Shown one piece after another: positions 36,426 to 45,002 of a DNA stretch of 64,000 nucleotides. The translations under genes were made by a program, and so were the position numbers. Source of the stretch: Embleya sp051903075 (lineage in GTDB: Bacteria; Actinomycetota; Actinomycetes; Streptomycetales; Streptomycetaceae); assembly GCF_051903075.1 (NCBI RefSeq), contig NZ_CP182424.1:238593-302592 (forward strand), given 5' to 3'. Each line of letters starts with the position of its first letter. Positions within the stretch are counted from its first letter, which is position 1. The notes beneath the pieces were generated by a model that was not told the DNA's origin, ran no database searches, and saw nothing but the letters and a program-made list of their open reading frames with translations.

Positions 36426-37775
36426 TCAGGTGATGGCGCAGCGTGTGGCGAGTGCGCGGAGTTCGGGTGTGGTGCGTGCGCCGATGAGGAGTCCGGTGAC
36501 GAGGGCGCGGACGGCGGGTCGGGTGTGGGTTTCCTCGGGGGAGCAGCGTTCGGCGTTCAGGAGGGCGTGGAGGCTTTGGTCGCGGCGTCCCCAGTGGGCG
36601 TAGGCGGTGGCGATGTCGGTGTAGTAGCGGCAGCGGCGCTCCACCGTGGGCAGGGTGGCGGGTGTGATGGTGCGGGCGGCGGTGATGGCCGCGCCGGGGT
36701 CGCCTGCGGCGTTCTCGGCGGAGATGCGGTGGAGGGCGACGGTGGTGGGTCCGAAGCCGCCGCCGTGGTCGCGGAGCATGACCCCGCCGAGGCGGGCGGC
36801 GATGGCGGCGGCCTCGTCGGTGAGTTCGCGCATCCCGTCGCGGTCTCCGGCCCGTGCGGCGGTGTACGCGGCGGATTGGATCAGTAGTCCGCGTTCGGCG
36901 GCGTAGCGCGGTGAGGGGCCTTGGAGGGTGGGGTGGTCGGCGGCGTCGAGGGCGATGCGCATGGCTTGTTCGTGCCAGTCGGCCTTGCGGGCGAGGACGG
37001 CCAGGTTGCGGGCGGCCTCCGCGGCGACGAGGGGACTGTTCCCGGCGTGGGCGGTGGCACGGGCGCGGTCGGCGGCCATCCACCCCAACTGGACGTCGTC
37101 CAGCTTGATCAGCATGCGCGTGGTCAGCACGTAGACCTCCGCGAGCAGTGCCTGGTGTTCGGCGCTCGCGGTGTCGTCGGCGAGGGTGTGGCCGGCCGCG
37201 ACCAGGCGCGGCAGGCGTTCCGCGAGCGCGCTGTAGTGGCCGGCGTGATAGTCGCCCATGGCCACGGCCAAGGCGCCGCGCACCCGCGCCGTGGTGGTCG
37301 TCGGCGGCGCTGTGTCCAGACCGAGCATCGCATCGCGCACCCGCGCGAGCAGGACATCACCCGACACCGGCGTCCGCGCACCGCCGGCCCCGACGAGGGG
37401 GAGGGATGCGGTGGCCGCCAGGTTCGCCAACAGGCGTCGTCTGCGCACGTTCTCGCCCTCTCGTGGGTTCTCGCGCACCACAGTAGGACCGGGCAGCCCC
37501 GGAAGCGATCCACGCGTGGCCGGATGCGATCCCGGTAACGCCGGCACGGGCGCGAGTCCGAAGTCCTCGACCGACAACTCCAGCGCGTGGGCGAACCGCC
37601 GGATGACCGTGACGTCGGTCAAGGGCGCGAGGCCGCGTTCGTATCGGGAGACCTGCGCGGCGGAGTACCCGGCCCGTCGGCCGAGTTCGGCGAGCGTCCA
37701 CGCCCGCGCCACGCGGGCCTGGCGCACCCGCATGCCCGAACCCGCACGCTGATGCTGTTGCCTGACGGTGGCCAC
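36426..37775 (-). CDS. XRE-family regulator with TPR-like C-terminus (MurA/MurB operon)
   Basis: GTG 37775 follows AGGAGGT at seven bases; 449 residues. The helix-turn-helix (WTLAELGRRAGYSAAQVSRYERG, about residues 27-49) is followed by a linker, then RRRRLLANLAATASLPLVG and a long alanine/leucine-rich helical repeat region. The architecture, including the RRRRLL segment, matches the regulator at 17384-18691. It faces the operon starting at 37995; the shared promoter contains the palindrome at 37845-37863. Family members often respond to peptides or ligands through the repeats. Most likely it controls the divergent operon and itself. Confidence 0.85.
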   Translation of the reverse strand: MATVRQQHQRAGSGMRVRQARVARAWTLAELGRRAGYSAAQVSRYERGLAPLTDVTVIRRFAHALELSVEDFGLAPVPALPGSHPATRGSLPGLPGPTVVRENPREGENVRRRRLLANLAATASLPLVGAGGARTPVSGDVLLARVRDAMLGLDTAPPTTTTARVRGALAVAMGDYHAGHYSALAERLPRLVAAGHTLADDTASAEHQALLAEVYVLTTRMLIKLDDVQLGWMAADRARATAHAGNSPLVAAEAARNLAVLARKADWHEQAMRIALDAADHPTLQGPSPRYAAERGLLIQSAAYTAARAGDRDGMRELTDEAAAIAARLGGVMLRDHGGGFGPTTVALHRISAENAAGDPGAAITAARTITPATLPTVERRCRYYTDIATAYAHWGRRDQSLHALLNAERCSPEETHTRPAVRALVTGLLIGARTTPELRALATRCAIT

Positions 37776-37844
37776 GAACGACCTCCTCGCCTGCCGGTGC
37801 GGGAACTCCCAGTGATAGCACCCGCACACCCCCACGACGAACCG

Positions 37845-37863
37845 CTTTGCACAACATGCAAAG
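37845..37863. promoter_or_regulatory. Operator-like palindrome CTTTGCACAACATGCAAAG
   Basis: Perfect 7-base arms (CTTTGCA/TGCAAAG) around CAACA in the divergent promoter of the XRE regulator and the MurA/MurB operon. It shares 14 of 19 positions and identical spacing with 18761-18779. The distance of about 70 bp from the GTG 37775 start fits autoregulation. Confidence 0.7.
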
Positions 37864-37994
37864 GGTTTGCGCCATGCGTTCCCGGTCGGGACGCCGGGGT
37901 CCGGTTCGAGGCGTGATGGGACCGCGCGGCACCGCATGTCCCGAGCCGCGCCCGAGGCGGTCACAGCCGCCCGGCCCACGGCCAAGGAGCGACC

Positions 37995-38702
37995 ATGCGC
38001 ACCCCGACCTCGCCCCATCCCGACGAACGCCTCACCCCCGCCTACTACATTGACCCCGCCCGGACCCCACATCACTACATCCGCGACGTCCTGGCGCGCT
38101 GCGCCACCGTGTTCGACGTCAAGCCGACCATCGCCGCCGACCTGGACCACCTGACCGCCGCCGTCGCCGACACCGCCGATGTCCACCCCGACGCGCGCCT
38201 GAGCGGCGCGGTCCGCGTCGAGGACGGGGTCAGGATCGAGGCCGGCGCCACGATCGCGGGTCCCGTGCTGATCTGCGCCGGTGCCGTGATCGGGTCCGGC
38301 GCGGTGATCCGCGACCACAGCGTGATCGGCCCGAACTGCCGGGTCGCGGGCGGCGCGGAGATCACCCGCAGCCTCCTGGCGGGCGGGGTGCTGATGGTGC
38401 ATCAGGCGTTCGTCGGGGACTCGATCCTGGGCCACGGTGTCAACGTCGGCGCGTTCTGCACCACCACCGGCATGCGCGTCACCGGCCCGGTGACCGAGCC
38501 CGCCACCACGGAGATCACGCTCGTCCTCGACGACACGCGCATCGGCACCGGTCAGACGAAGTTCGGCGCGGTGATCGGCGACGGCGTCGCCCTCCCCGCC
38601 GCAACCGTCCTCAGCCCCGCCACCCTCATCGGCCCCCACACCGTGATCCTCCCCCGCAACCACGTCGGCGGCGTCCTGCCGCGCGGCACCCGAATCAGGT
38701 GA
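37995..38702 (+). CDS. Left-handed beta-helix (hexapeptide-repeat) acyltransferase-like protein
   Basis: 235 residues, AAGGAG before ATG 37995. After about 55 residues the sequence falls into hexapeptide repeats: VHPDARLSGAVRVEDGVRIEAGATIAGPV, VIGSGAVIRDHSVIGPNC and so on to the C-terminus. These form a trimeric left-handed beta-helix as in the acetyltransferase half of GlmU. No nucleotidyltransferase domain precedes it. With MurA- and MurB-like enzymes downstream, it probably acts on a nucleotide-sugar or its amine. The first 50 residues (YYIDPARTPHHYIRDVL) are not standard. Its stop adjoins the next gene; first gene of the operon. Confidence 0.8.
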   Translation: MRTPTSPHPDERLTPAYYIDPARTPHHYIRDVLARCATVFDVKPTIAADLDHLTAAVADTADVHPDARLSGAVRVEDGVRIEAGATIAGPVLICAGAVIGSGAVIRDHSVIGPNCRVAGGAEITRSLLAGGVLMVHQAFVGDSILGHGVNVGAFCTTTGMRVTGPVTEPATTEITLVLDDTRIGTGQTKFGAVIGDGVALPAATVLSPATLIGPHTVILPRNHVGGVLPRGTRIR

Positions 38703-38707
38703 GCCCC

Positions 38708-40033
38708 ATGACCACCACACACCCCACCACGACCACGACAATCGGGGCCACGGACGTCCTGCGGATCACCGGCGGTACCCCGCTCACCGGCACCGCCACC
38801 ATCCAGGGCGGCAAGAACATCGCCCTCCACCTCTACGCCGCTGCCCTCGCGTGCGACGGACCCACCGTCCTGCACAACGCGCCCGCCATCGTCGACACAG
38901 ACGTGTGCGCCGCGATCCTGCGCCACACCGGCGCCGAAGCCGACCACACCGACGGAGAGTTCCGTGTCACCCCGACCGACCGCCCGACCCCGGAGATCCA
39001 CGCCGTCCTCGGCGGCCGCGTCCGCATCAGCACCATCCTGGGCGCCGCGATCCTGGCCCGCGCCGGCCGCGTGAGCATGCCCCGGCCGGGCGGAGACGCG
39101 TTCTGCCCCCGCCTGATCGACCGCCACCTCGCCGCGATGACCGAAGCCGGCGCCACCGTCACCGACGACGGCCACACCATCCGCGCCGTCCTCGACCCAC
39201 GCGGCCCGCGGCCGTTCCGGGTCGACGTGAACACGCCCTACGGCCCCAGCATGGGCGCCACCGTCACCGCCCTGCTGCTCGCCGCCCGCACACCCGGCAG
39301 CAGCCTGATCACGCACCCGAGCATCGAACCCGAAGTCGTCCACACCGCCGCGTTCCTCGCCGCAGCCGGCGCGGCCATCGACTGGGCCGACGACGGCTTG
39401 CACGTCACCGGTACCGACCGCCTCACCGGCGGCACCCATACCATCCCGGGCGACCGGATCGAGGCCGCCACCTGGGCCATGGCCTGCGCCGCCACCGGCG
39501 GCCACGTCCTCCTCGACGGCATCACCCTGGAAGACCTACCCACCGGGCTGACCACCCCCCTGCGCGCCGCCGGGGTGACCCTCACGGACCTGCACCACGC
39601 AGTCGCCGTCCTGGCCCCCAACCGACTCCTCCCGATCAGCGCGACCACGGCCCCGCACCCGGGCCTGCCCACCGACACCCAGCCCCAACTCACGGCCATG
39701 CTCACCCAAGCCCACGGCGTCTCCAGCATCACCGAGGCGATCTACCCCCGCCGTGATACACACGTCGCCGGCCTGCGCGCGTTCGGCGCCGACGTCAGCA
39801 CCGACGGCCCCCACATCCGCGTTCGCGGACCCGTGCGTCTCCACGCCGCCGACGTGCGCGGCGACGACATCCGCGCCGCCACCGCCCACCTCATCGCCGC
39901 CCTGACGGCGGACGGGACGTCTACGCTCCGGGGCATGCACCACCTGCGGCGCGGCTACCAACGGCTCCTGCCGACCCTCGCCGCCCTCGGAGCCCACGCC
40001 ACCCTCACCACCCCGGAGAACCCCCACCCATGA
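38708..40033 (+). CDS. MurA paralogue (UDP-GlcNAc enolpyruvyl transferase-like), Cys replaced by Asp
   Basis: 441 residues from ATG 38708, with AGGTGAG just upstream (GTG 38699 is an alternative start). Enolpyruvyl-transferase family landmarks: GGKN (K36, N37), VSMPRPGGDAFCPRLIDRH aligned to the MurA loop PGGCxIGxRPxDLH, TDTQPQ with the general-base aspartate, ITEAIYPRRDTHV, and RRGYQRL near the end. The loop cysteine that fosfomycin alkylates in E. coli MurA is D130 here, as in mycobacterial and chlamydial MurA, implying fosfomycin insensitivity. The likely reaction is transfer of enolpyruvate from PEP to UDP-GlcNAc or a related nucleotide. Overlaps the next gene by ATGA. Probably secondary metabolism or conditional wall synthesis rather than the housekeeping gene. 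Confidence 0.88.
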   Translation: MTTTHPTTTTTIGATDVLRITGGTPLTGTATIQGGKNIALHLYAAALACDGPTVLHNAPAIVDTDVCAAILRHTGAEADHTDGEFRVTPTDRPTPEIHAVLGGRVRISTILGAAILARAGRVSMPRPGGDAFCPRLIDRHLAAMTEAGATVTDDGHTIRAVLDPRGPRPFRVDVNTPYGPSMGATVTALLLAARTPGSSLITHPSIEPEVVHTAAFLAAAGAAIDWADDGLHVTGTDRLTGGTHTIPGDRIEAATWAMACAATGGHVLLDGITLEDLPTGLTTPLRAAGVTLTDLHHAVAVLAPNRLLPISATTAPHPGLPTDTQPQLTAMLTQAHGVSSITEAIYPRRDTHVAGLRAFGADVSTDGPHIRVRGPVRLHAADVRGDDIRAATAHLIAALTADGTSTLRGMHHLRRGYQRLLPTLAALGAHATLTTPENPHP

Positions 40034-41052
40034 GCCCGACGCCGTTCACCCGCGCCGACATCCAGGCCCTGCGCGACGCCCTCGAGACCCTCGTCACCAC
40101 GCAGGGCAGCCCCGGCGGCATCGTCGTCTGCGGAACGTCGGCCGGGCAGCGGCACACGATCACCGCCGGCGTCGTCGCACCCGAATGCGGCGACGCCCCA
40201 CCCACCGAACACACCGCCTTCGACGCCGCGTCCCTCACCAAAGTCATCGCCACCTGGCCCCTGATCGGCCGAGCCCTCGACACCGGTCTCCTCGACCTCG
40301 ACACCCCCGTCGGCACCTATCTGCCTCCGATCACCGGCGACGCCCCCGGAGCCGACGCCACCATTCGCCAACTCCTCACCCACACCAGCGGTCTACGCGC
40401 CGAAACCCGCCTGGACCGCTACCGAGGCAACCCCACCCCACTCGCCGAACTCCTGTGCCGCGAACCCCTCGACGAACCCCCGGGCCGCCACCGCTACCTC
40501 AACCGCGGCTTCATCCTCCTCGGCCTCGCCCTCACCCACGTCCACCGTCGACCACTCCACGAACTCGCCACCGAACTGTGGACCGACCTCGACATGGCCG
40601 ACACCACCTACGGACCCGTCACGCGCGCTCCGCACGTCGCCCCCACCGAACAACGCCTCGCGGCGGCACCCCGGATCTGGGGCGGCGTCCACGACGACAA
40701 CGCCGCCCTCCTCGGCGGCACCGCTGGCCACGCCGGCACCTTCACCACCGCCAACGACCTCGCCCACTACGCGCAACACCTCCTCGACCCCGAACACCCG
40801 CTCCACACCTGGCTCACCGCCTCCCGCACACCCCACGCACCGGTCGAACCCGGCCTGGACCGAGGACTCGCCTGGCTCGTCGCCCAAGACGGCGCCGTCT
40901 ACCACCACGGCTGGACCGGCACCAGCCTGTACCTCACCCCCACCACCGGCCGCTACATCACGATCTGCACCAACGCCGTCTACCACGGCCCCCCGAGCCC
41001 GCGCCTGGCCCCGCTGCGCACCCTCGCCCGCAAAACCCTCACCACCACCTGA
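40030..41052 (+). CDS. Serine hydrolase of the beta-lactamase/PBP family
   Basis: 340 residues. S68-L-T-K71 in FDAASLTKVIATW is the S-x-x-K nucleophile motif. RQLLTHTSGL is the usual following helix, RYLNRGF provides the Y-x-N element, and HHGWTGTSLYL the H-x-G near the C-terminus. This is the class C beta-lactamase/DD-peptidase/esterase group. No signal peptide or membrane helix is present, so it should act in the cytoplasm. That is odd for a wall peptidase and suits a tailoring or esterase role on an intermediate. ATGA overlap with the upstream MurA-like gene shows co-translation. Confidence 0.85.
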   Translation: MSPTPFTRADIQALRDALETLVTTQGSPGGIVVCGTSAGQRHTITAGVVAPECGDAPPTEHTAFDAASLTKVIATWPLIGRALDTGLLDLDTPVGTYLPPITGDAPGADATIRQLLTHTSGLRAETRLDRYRGNPTPLAELLCREPLDEPPGRHRYLNRGFILLGLALTHVHRRPLHELATELWTDLDMADTTYGPVTRAPHVAPTEQRLAAAPRIWGGVHDDNAALLGGTAGHAGTFTTANDLAHYAQHLLDPEHPLHTWLTASRTPHAPVEPGLDRGLAWLVAQDGAVYHHGWTGTSLYLTPTTGRYITICTNAVYHGPPSPRLAPLRTLARKTLTTT

Positions 41053-41076
41053 CCCCCCACCACCCGGAGGCTCACC

Positions 41077-42090
41077 ATGGGTGACCTTCTCGCCGACCAC
41101 ACCACCCTGCGCCTCGGCGGCCCCGCCGACCGACTCCTCGTCCACACCGACCCCACCACCTGGCCCGACCTCCTCGCCGAACTCCCTGCCCGACCATGGG
41201 TGTTGGGCGGCGGCAGCAACGTCCTGGCACCCGACGCCGGACACCGCGGAACCGCCGTGATCATGGCCACCCGAGGCATCACCACCACCCACGGCCCCCA
41301 CGGCACCGTCGAGGTGACCACCCGCGCCGGCGAACCCCTGGCCGAACTCGTCGCCCACACCGTCGCCCACGGCCTCACCGGCATCGAGTACCTCACCGGC
41401 ATCCCCGGCACCGCGGGCGCCGCACCCGTCCAAAACGCCGGCGCCTACGGACAGGAAATCGCCGACACCCTCACCACCCTCACCGCCCACGACCACCACA
41501 CCGCCCGCACCGTGCGCCTGACCCGCGCACAATGCCGATTCGGCTACCGCACCAGCCGCTTCAAAACCGAACCGGGCCGCTTCACCATCCTCGACATCAC
41601 CCTGCGCCTGACCCCACGCGCCAACGCCGCTCCGATCACCTACTCGCACCTGGCCCGAGCCCTCGACGTCCCCCTCGGGGCGACCCCACCGTTGGCCGAA
41701 GCCGCCGCCGGCGTAGTGGCCGACCGCAAAGCACGCGGACTCCTCCTTCCTGCCGACGGTCCCGATGCCCGACAGGTGGGCTCCGTCTTCCTCAACCCAC
41801 CCGTCGCCGCGAGCCAAGCCGCCGCGATACGCGCGGCGGGAGGACCCGTCCACCGCACCTCGGACGGAAGCGAATGCGCCAGCGCGGGCTGGATGATCCA
41901 ACAACTCGGACACCGACCCGACTCACCGCTGGGCCCCGGCATCTGGTGCTCGACCCACCGCGCACTCACCCTCGTCGCCCGCGAGCACGCCACCTCCACC
42001 GCGTTCGCCGACGCACTGGCCGGCTTGGCGAGCGACGTCGAAACGACCTTCGGCATCCGTCTGCACCCCGAACCGACCATGCCCCACTGA
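41077..42090 (+). CDS. MurB paralogue (UDP-N-acetylenolpyruvoylglucosamine reductase-like)
   Basis: 337 residues with GGAGG before ATG 41077. FAD/substrate motifs of MurB: VLGGGSNVLAPDAG, GIEYLTGIPGTAGAAPVQNAGAYGQEI, YRTSRFK, GSVFLNPPV with the proton-donor serine, and a C-terminal GIRLHPEP glutamate. It should reduce the enolpyruvyl product of the MurA-like enzyme with NADPH to a lactyl ether (UDP-MurNAc or analogue). Last gene of the operon, followed by a hairpin at 42089-42109. No MurC-F homologue is nearby, so the product may be used outside peptidoglycan. Confidence 0.9.
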   Translation: MGDLLADHTTLRLGGPADRLLVHTDPTTWPDLLAELPARPWVLGGGSNVLAPDAGHRGTAVIMATRGITTTHGPHGTVEVTTRAGEPLAELVAHTVAHGLTGIEYLTGIPGTAGAAPVQNAGAYGQEIADTLTTLTAHDHHTARTVRLTRAQCRFGYRTSRFKTEPGRFTILDITLRLTPRANAAPITYSHLARALDVPLGATPPLAEAAAGVVADRKARGLLLPADGPDARQVGSVFLNPPVAASQAAAIRAAGGPVHRTSDGSECASAGWMIQQLGHRPDSPLGPGIWCSTHRALTLVAREHATSTAFADALAGLASDVETTFGIRLHPEPTMPH

Positions 42091-42109
42091 CGACCGGCAC
42101 ACGGTCGTC
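42089..42109 (+). terminator. Terminator of the MurA/MurB-like operon
   Basis: Perfect 8-bp stem GACGACCG/CGGTCGTC with loop GCACA, starting inside the murB-like stop codon. No T-run. Confidence 0.6.
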
Positions 42110-42286
42110 GAGGATGGTCCGCGGCCGTCATGGGGCGCGATGCCGACGCAGGGGACGCCACGGGGCGCCGTTTGTGGCGTGCTCGACCCCGGGGGCTTGG
42201 ATCCGCGCGGCCACCGGCGTGGTTCTGGTCCGGTCGGGAGTCGACGTGTCCGGACGGGTCGATACCCGGTGGCACGGCGTGGAGGA

Positions 42287-42560
42287 ATGCGGGGCTCGGG
42301 TGTGTGGTGGTCGGTGCGGGTCGAGTTGATCGGTGGCGGCCCGGGCGGTGTGTTGTGGCCGCGTCCGGGGCGGGTGTTCGCGGTCGGTCCCGCGCACACG
42401 CTCCACGAGTTCACGGAGGCGATCGACGACGCGTTCGCACGACGGGACCGCTCCCACCGCCACGAGTTCGCCTTCGCGACCGGGCGCAGGGCGACCGAAC
42501 ACCGCTTCCCGGTGTCGGTTTTCGCGCACGCGGGGGCGAGCCGCGTTCTAGTGTCGGGCG
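42287..42560 (+). pseudogene. Truncated pRiA4b ORF-3-like protein
   Basis: A frame with excellent codon bias reads VWWSVRVELIGGGPG, VLWPRPGRVFAVGP and HTLHEFTEAIDDAFARRDRSH, then HRHEFAF. This is the pattern of the plasmid pRiA4b ORF-3-like family, sometimes found with IS1096-type elements. Similarity ends at about 42555, where the next gene begins in another frame. The open frame runs to 42955 but is then only a shadow. The start is unclear: GGAGGA is too close to ATG 42287. Usual members are longer, so I read it as a truncated remnant. Confidence 0.55.
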
Positions 42561-42561
42561 T

Positions 42562-43260
42562 ATGTGGGGTCGACGGCGGGTCGAGGGGCCGGAGTTCGGT
42601 TACGGACGGCGTGGTCGGCCGTTGTGGACCGTGCGCGATCGCGAAGCGGAGCGGGTGCGCAAGGTGTTGCGGTGGGCGCGATGCCGGGAGTTCTCCGATC
42701 GTCGCGGGGGGTTCGTCGTCGAGGGCGGCGAGGACGACGGCCCGTTCGCCCTCGCGTGCGCGTCCGAGTCCCTCGCCGGGCGCGGTGAGGTCGGCCGCTA
42801 CGCGGTGGCGTTGCGCGCCGCCGGCTACCACGTCGAGCCCGACGAGGAAGACGACGCCTCGCTGCTGGTGTGGCGTCCCGGGACCGCGCCGCAACCCCCG
42901 CGAGCGGAGCCCACGCCGGCCCGTGAACTGGTCGCCCGCGTCCTGCGAACGGTGACGGTCCTGGGCGACACGAACACCCCGCCGTCCGGGCGCTGGGACA
43001 TGGTCGCGCGGGTCAACGCGGTGGAACCCATCACCCTCCACGTGACGTCGCTGTCGCCCCGCGACGAGGCCGCCGCGAGATCGACGCTGCATCACCTGAG
43101 CGTCGAGCACAGCAGATCCAGCGCGGCCCACCTGCTGGTCATCGCCGAACTCCTGGCCCAACTCGGCGAGGCCACCGGGCGCCCCCGCGAAGACGTCCTC
43201 CAAGGCGTCGCCCTCGCCCTCGAACGCGCGCTGCCGCCCGAGACCCAGGACGGTACGTGA
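42562..43260 (+). CDS. Hypothetical protein, 232 aa
   Basis: From ATG 42562 (MWGRRRVEGPEFGYG); the longer open frame upstream belongs to another gene's shadow. Segments: LWTVRDREAERVRKVLRWARC, then GYHVEPDEEDDASLLVWRPG, and a helical C-terminus (SSAAHLLVIAELLAQLGEA). No catalytic or binding motif recognised; it may be a small alpha/beta domain followed by a helical bundle. A hairpin at 43271-43292 closes the transcription unit. Confidence 0.65.
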   Translation: MWGRRRVEGPEFGYGRRGRPLWTVRDREAERVRKVLRWARCREFSDRRGGFVVEGGEDDGPFALACASESLAGRGEVGRYAVALRAAGYHVEPDEEDDASLLVWRPGTAPQPPRAEPTPARELVARVLRTVTVLGDTNTPPSGRWDMVARVNAVEPITLHVTSLSPRDEAAARSTLHHLSVEHSRSSAAHLLVIAELLAQLGEATGRPREDVLQGVALALERALPPETQDGT

Positions 43261-43270
43261 CGGCACGACC

Positions 43271-43292
43271 GGCCCGGCACCGCGACCGGGCC
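43271..43292 (+). terminator. Hairpin after the 42562-43260 gene
   Basis: Perfect 7-bp stem GGCCCGG/CCGGGCC with an 8-base loop, ten bases beyond the stop. Confidence 0.45.
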
Positions 43293-43399
43293 CCGCATCC
43301 CCGAGGCGAAGGGCCCCCGCGTTCCGCCGCGCCCGTCGGCGAGAGCCCGCTACCGAACCCACCGCCCCCCGGATCCCGACGAGAGCGAACGGACCACCC

Positions 43400-44112
43400 G
43401 TGACGAACACCCCCCACCCGCCGCCCGACCGGCCCGCCGAGGGCACGACCCTCCGGGGCCGGGTACGCGACCTCGGGGCGGAGGCATTCGCCGCGGTAGC
43501 CGGGGCCTCCACACGGGGCGAGTTGCTCGGCGCCGAGCGCTTCGCCGACCTGCTTCTGCGCGCCGGCCGACTCGACGGGCCGGCACTGCTGTTCGATGCC
43601 TGGTTCGGCGAGGCGATCGACGCCGGCACCCTGGCTGCTCACGTCGGCCGGGTGTGGAGCATGGCCGAGTACCCGGACGCCACCCTCGACCGACCGGCCT
43701 GGCGTGCCCTGTTCGGCGCGGCCGGCTTCACCGCCGACGGCCGACCCGCCGAACGCCCGACCTCCCCGGTCGAACTCCGGCGCGGCAGCGTGCCCGAGCG
43801 CCGGGCCGACTGGTCGTGGACCACCCGCCGCGCCGTCGCCGAGGGATACGCCACCGGCACCGCCGCCCGCCGGCCCTCCACGGGCAGGCTGTACCGCACC
43901 ATCGCCCCGCCCCGCCCCGCGCGCTGCTCGCCCACAACACGGGCCGTGGCGAGGAGGAGTACGTCCTGGACACCGAAGCACTGACCATCGTTCGGGTACC
44001 GCTTTCCGGTGGGCGTGCCGATGCGCGACCGCGGCCGGTGACCTCGTCGGGCGAAGCCCGAGACGACGACGCCGTCGATTCGAGGGAAGCCCCATCTGCC
44101 GGGCGGCGTTGA
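43400..44112 (+). pseudogene. Hypothetical gene broken by pentanucleotide slippage
   Basis: The frame from GTG 43400 (MTNTPHPPPDRPAEG) is good for about 172 codons to GRLYRTIAPPR. It then passes through three GCCCC units (43904-43918) and out of frame, stopping at 43984. Removing one 5-base unit restores a continuous reading frame: ALLAHNTGRGEEEYVLDTEALTIVRVP to the stop at 44112. The intact product would be about 235 residues, with helical repeats (FADLLLRAGRLDGPALLFDAWFGEAI) and an acidic tail; no family recognised. Either an expanded repeat inactivates the gene or it switches phase. Confidence 0.65.
43904..43920 (+). repeat. Tandem GCCCC x3 at a frameshift
   Basis: Three GCCCC units followed by GC. 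The two halves of the surrounding gene are offset by exactly one such unit (5 bp). Confidence 0.75.
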
Positions 44113-44266
44113 TCAGCGCACCGCTCGTCCGAGTCCACGCACGCGACGGCGGGCACGGCCGGCGCGAGCGGACCGGGCGATCACCGCGTATCCACGGAGG
44201 TCCCGGTCGCCTTCGTCCCACGGACGATCCGACCGTCGCGAGCGGGAGGGCACCCGGCGATCCGCC

Positions 44267-44737
44267 GTGCAACCCCACATCGACATCGGGCCACGGCCGG
44301 GCGGGCGCGACCGCGCGCGGCGCAGAGCGTCGTCCAAGTCGCCCTGTGTGCGGCCCGGCCGGACCGGCTCTCCGGCTCCGGTCGCAGACACCGAGCCACA
44401 ACCTCCCGACCGCAACCGCGTTCGGTCGTCGGTCGTTGCGGTGGGGGCGAGTGACGACGTCGTCGGGTCGCACCGCCACGACCTCACCGACGCCGAACGC
44501 GCAGACGCGCAACTGGCCATCGCCACCGGCTGGACGGGAATCGCCGGCGCCATGCGCGCCCTCGCCCGTGCCGTGCTCACCGAAGCCGACGCCATCACCG
44601 CCCGCCTCGACGCCCAAACCGGCGACCGCAGCGACGACCCGTTCACCGTCGGCGTCGAGGAGGCCCGCGCCGACACCATGCGGGAGTTGCGCGCGCTCCG
44701 CCTCGGTCTCCTACCCGCCGACGCCACGAACCCCTGA
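44267..44737 (+). CDS. Hypothetical helical protein, up to 156 aa
   Basis: Convincing from about residue 60: SHRHDLTDAERADAQLAIATGWTGIAGAMRALARAVLTEADAITARL, an amphipathic helical protein, to the end. The N-terminal 55 residues from GTG 44267 are arginine/proline-rich and probably not translated; a GTG near 44441 is a likely start. No family. It ends 16 bases before a strong terminator. Confidence 0.55.
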   Translation: MQPHIDIGPRPGGRDRARRRASSKSPCVRPGRTGSPAPVADTEPQPPDRNRVRSSVVAVGASDDVVGSHRHDLTDAERADAQLAIATGWTGIAGAMRALARAVLTEADAITARLDAQTGDRSDDPFTVGVEEARADTMRELRALRLGLLPADATNP

Positions 44738-44753
44738 TGCCCAACCCACCGAG

Positions 44754-44785
44754 AAGGCCCACCGCGCCCCCGGGCGGTGGGCCTT
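44754..44785 (+). terminator. Rho-independent-type terminator
   Basis: Perfect 12-bp stem AAGGCCCACCGC/GCGGTGGGCCTT with an 8-base loop and a short T tract (TTT) at the 3' side. The classic form in actinomycetes. Confidence 0.85.
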
Positions 44786-45002
44786 TCCCGTCCCGTGGGT
44801 GAGGACCTTGGCCGGCACGTCGGGCGCGGCGGGGACCCGGATAGGACGCAGGCGAGGAGTGTTTCAATGGACGGGGGCGAGGGGCCGAGCCCCACGCGTC
44901 CAACTCGGTTTCCGGGAGCCGCTTCATCCGGCAGATCGGTCCTGTGAAACGGAGGACGCGCCTACGTGCCGAGGCAGGGTTCGTTCCGAATGTTCTTCGA
45001 GG

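Noticed and set aside
40030..41052. Serine hydrolase considered as an exported beta-lactamase
   Set aside because: No signal peptide or lipobox, and the start is fixed by the ATGA overlap with the MurA-like gene.
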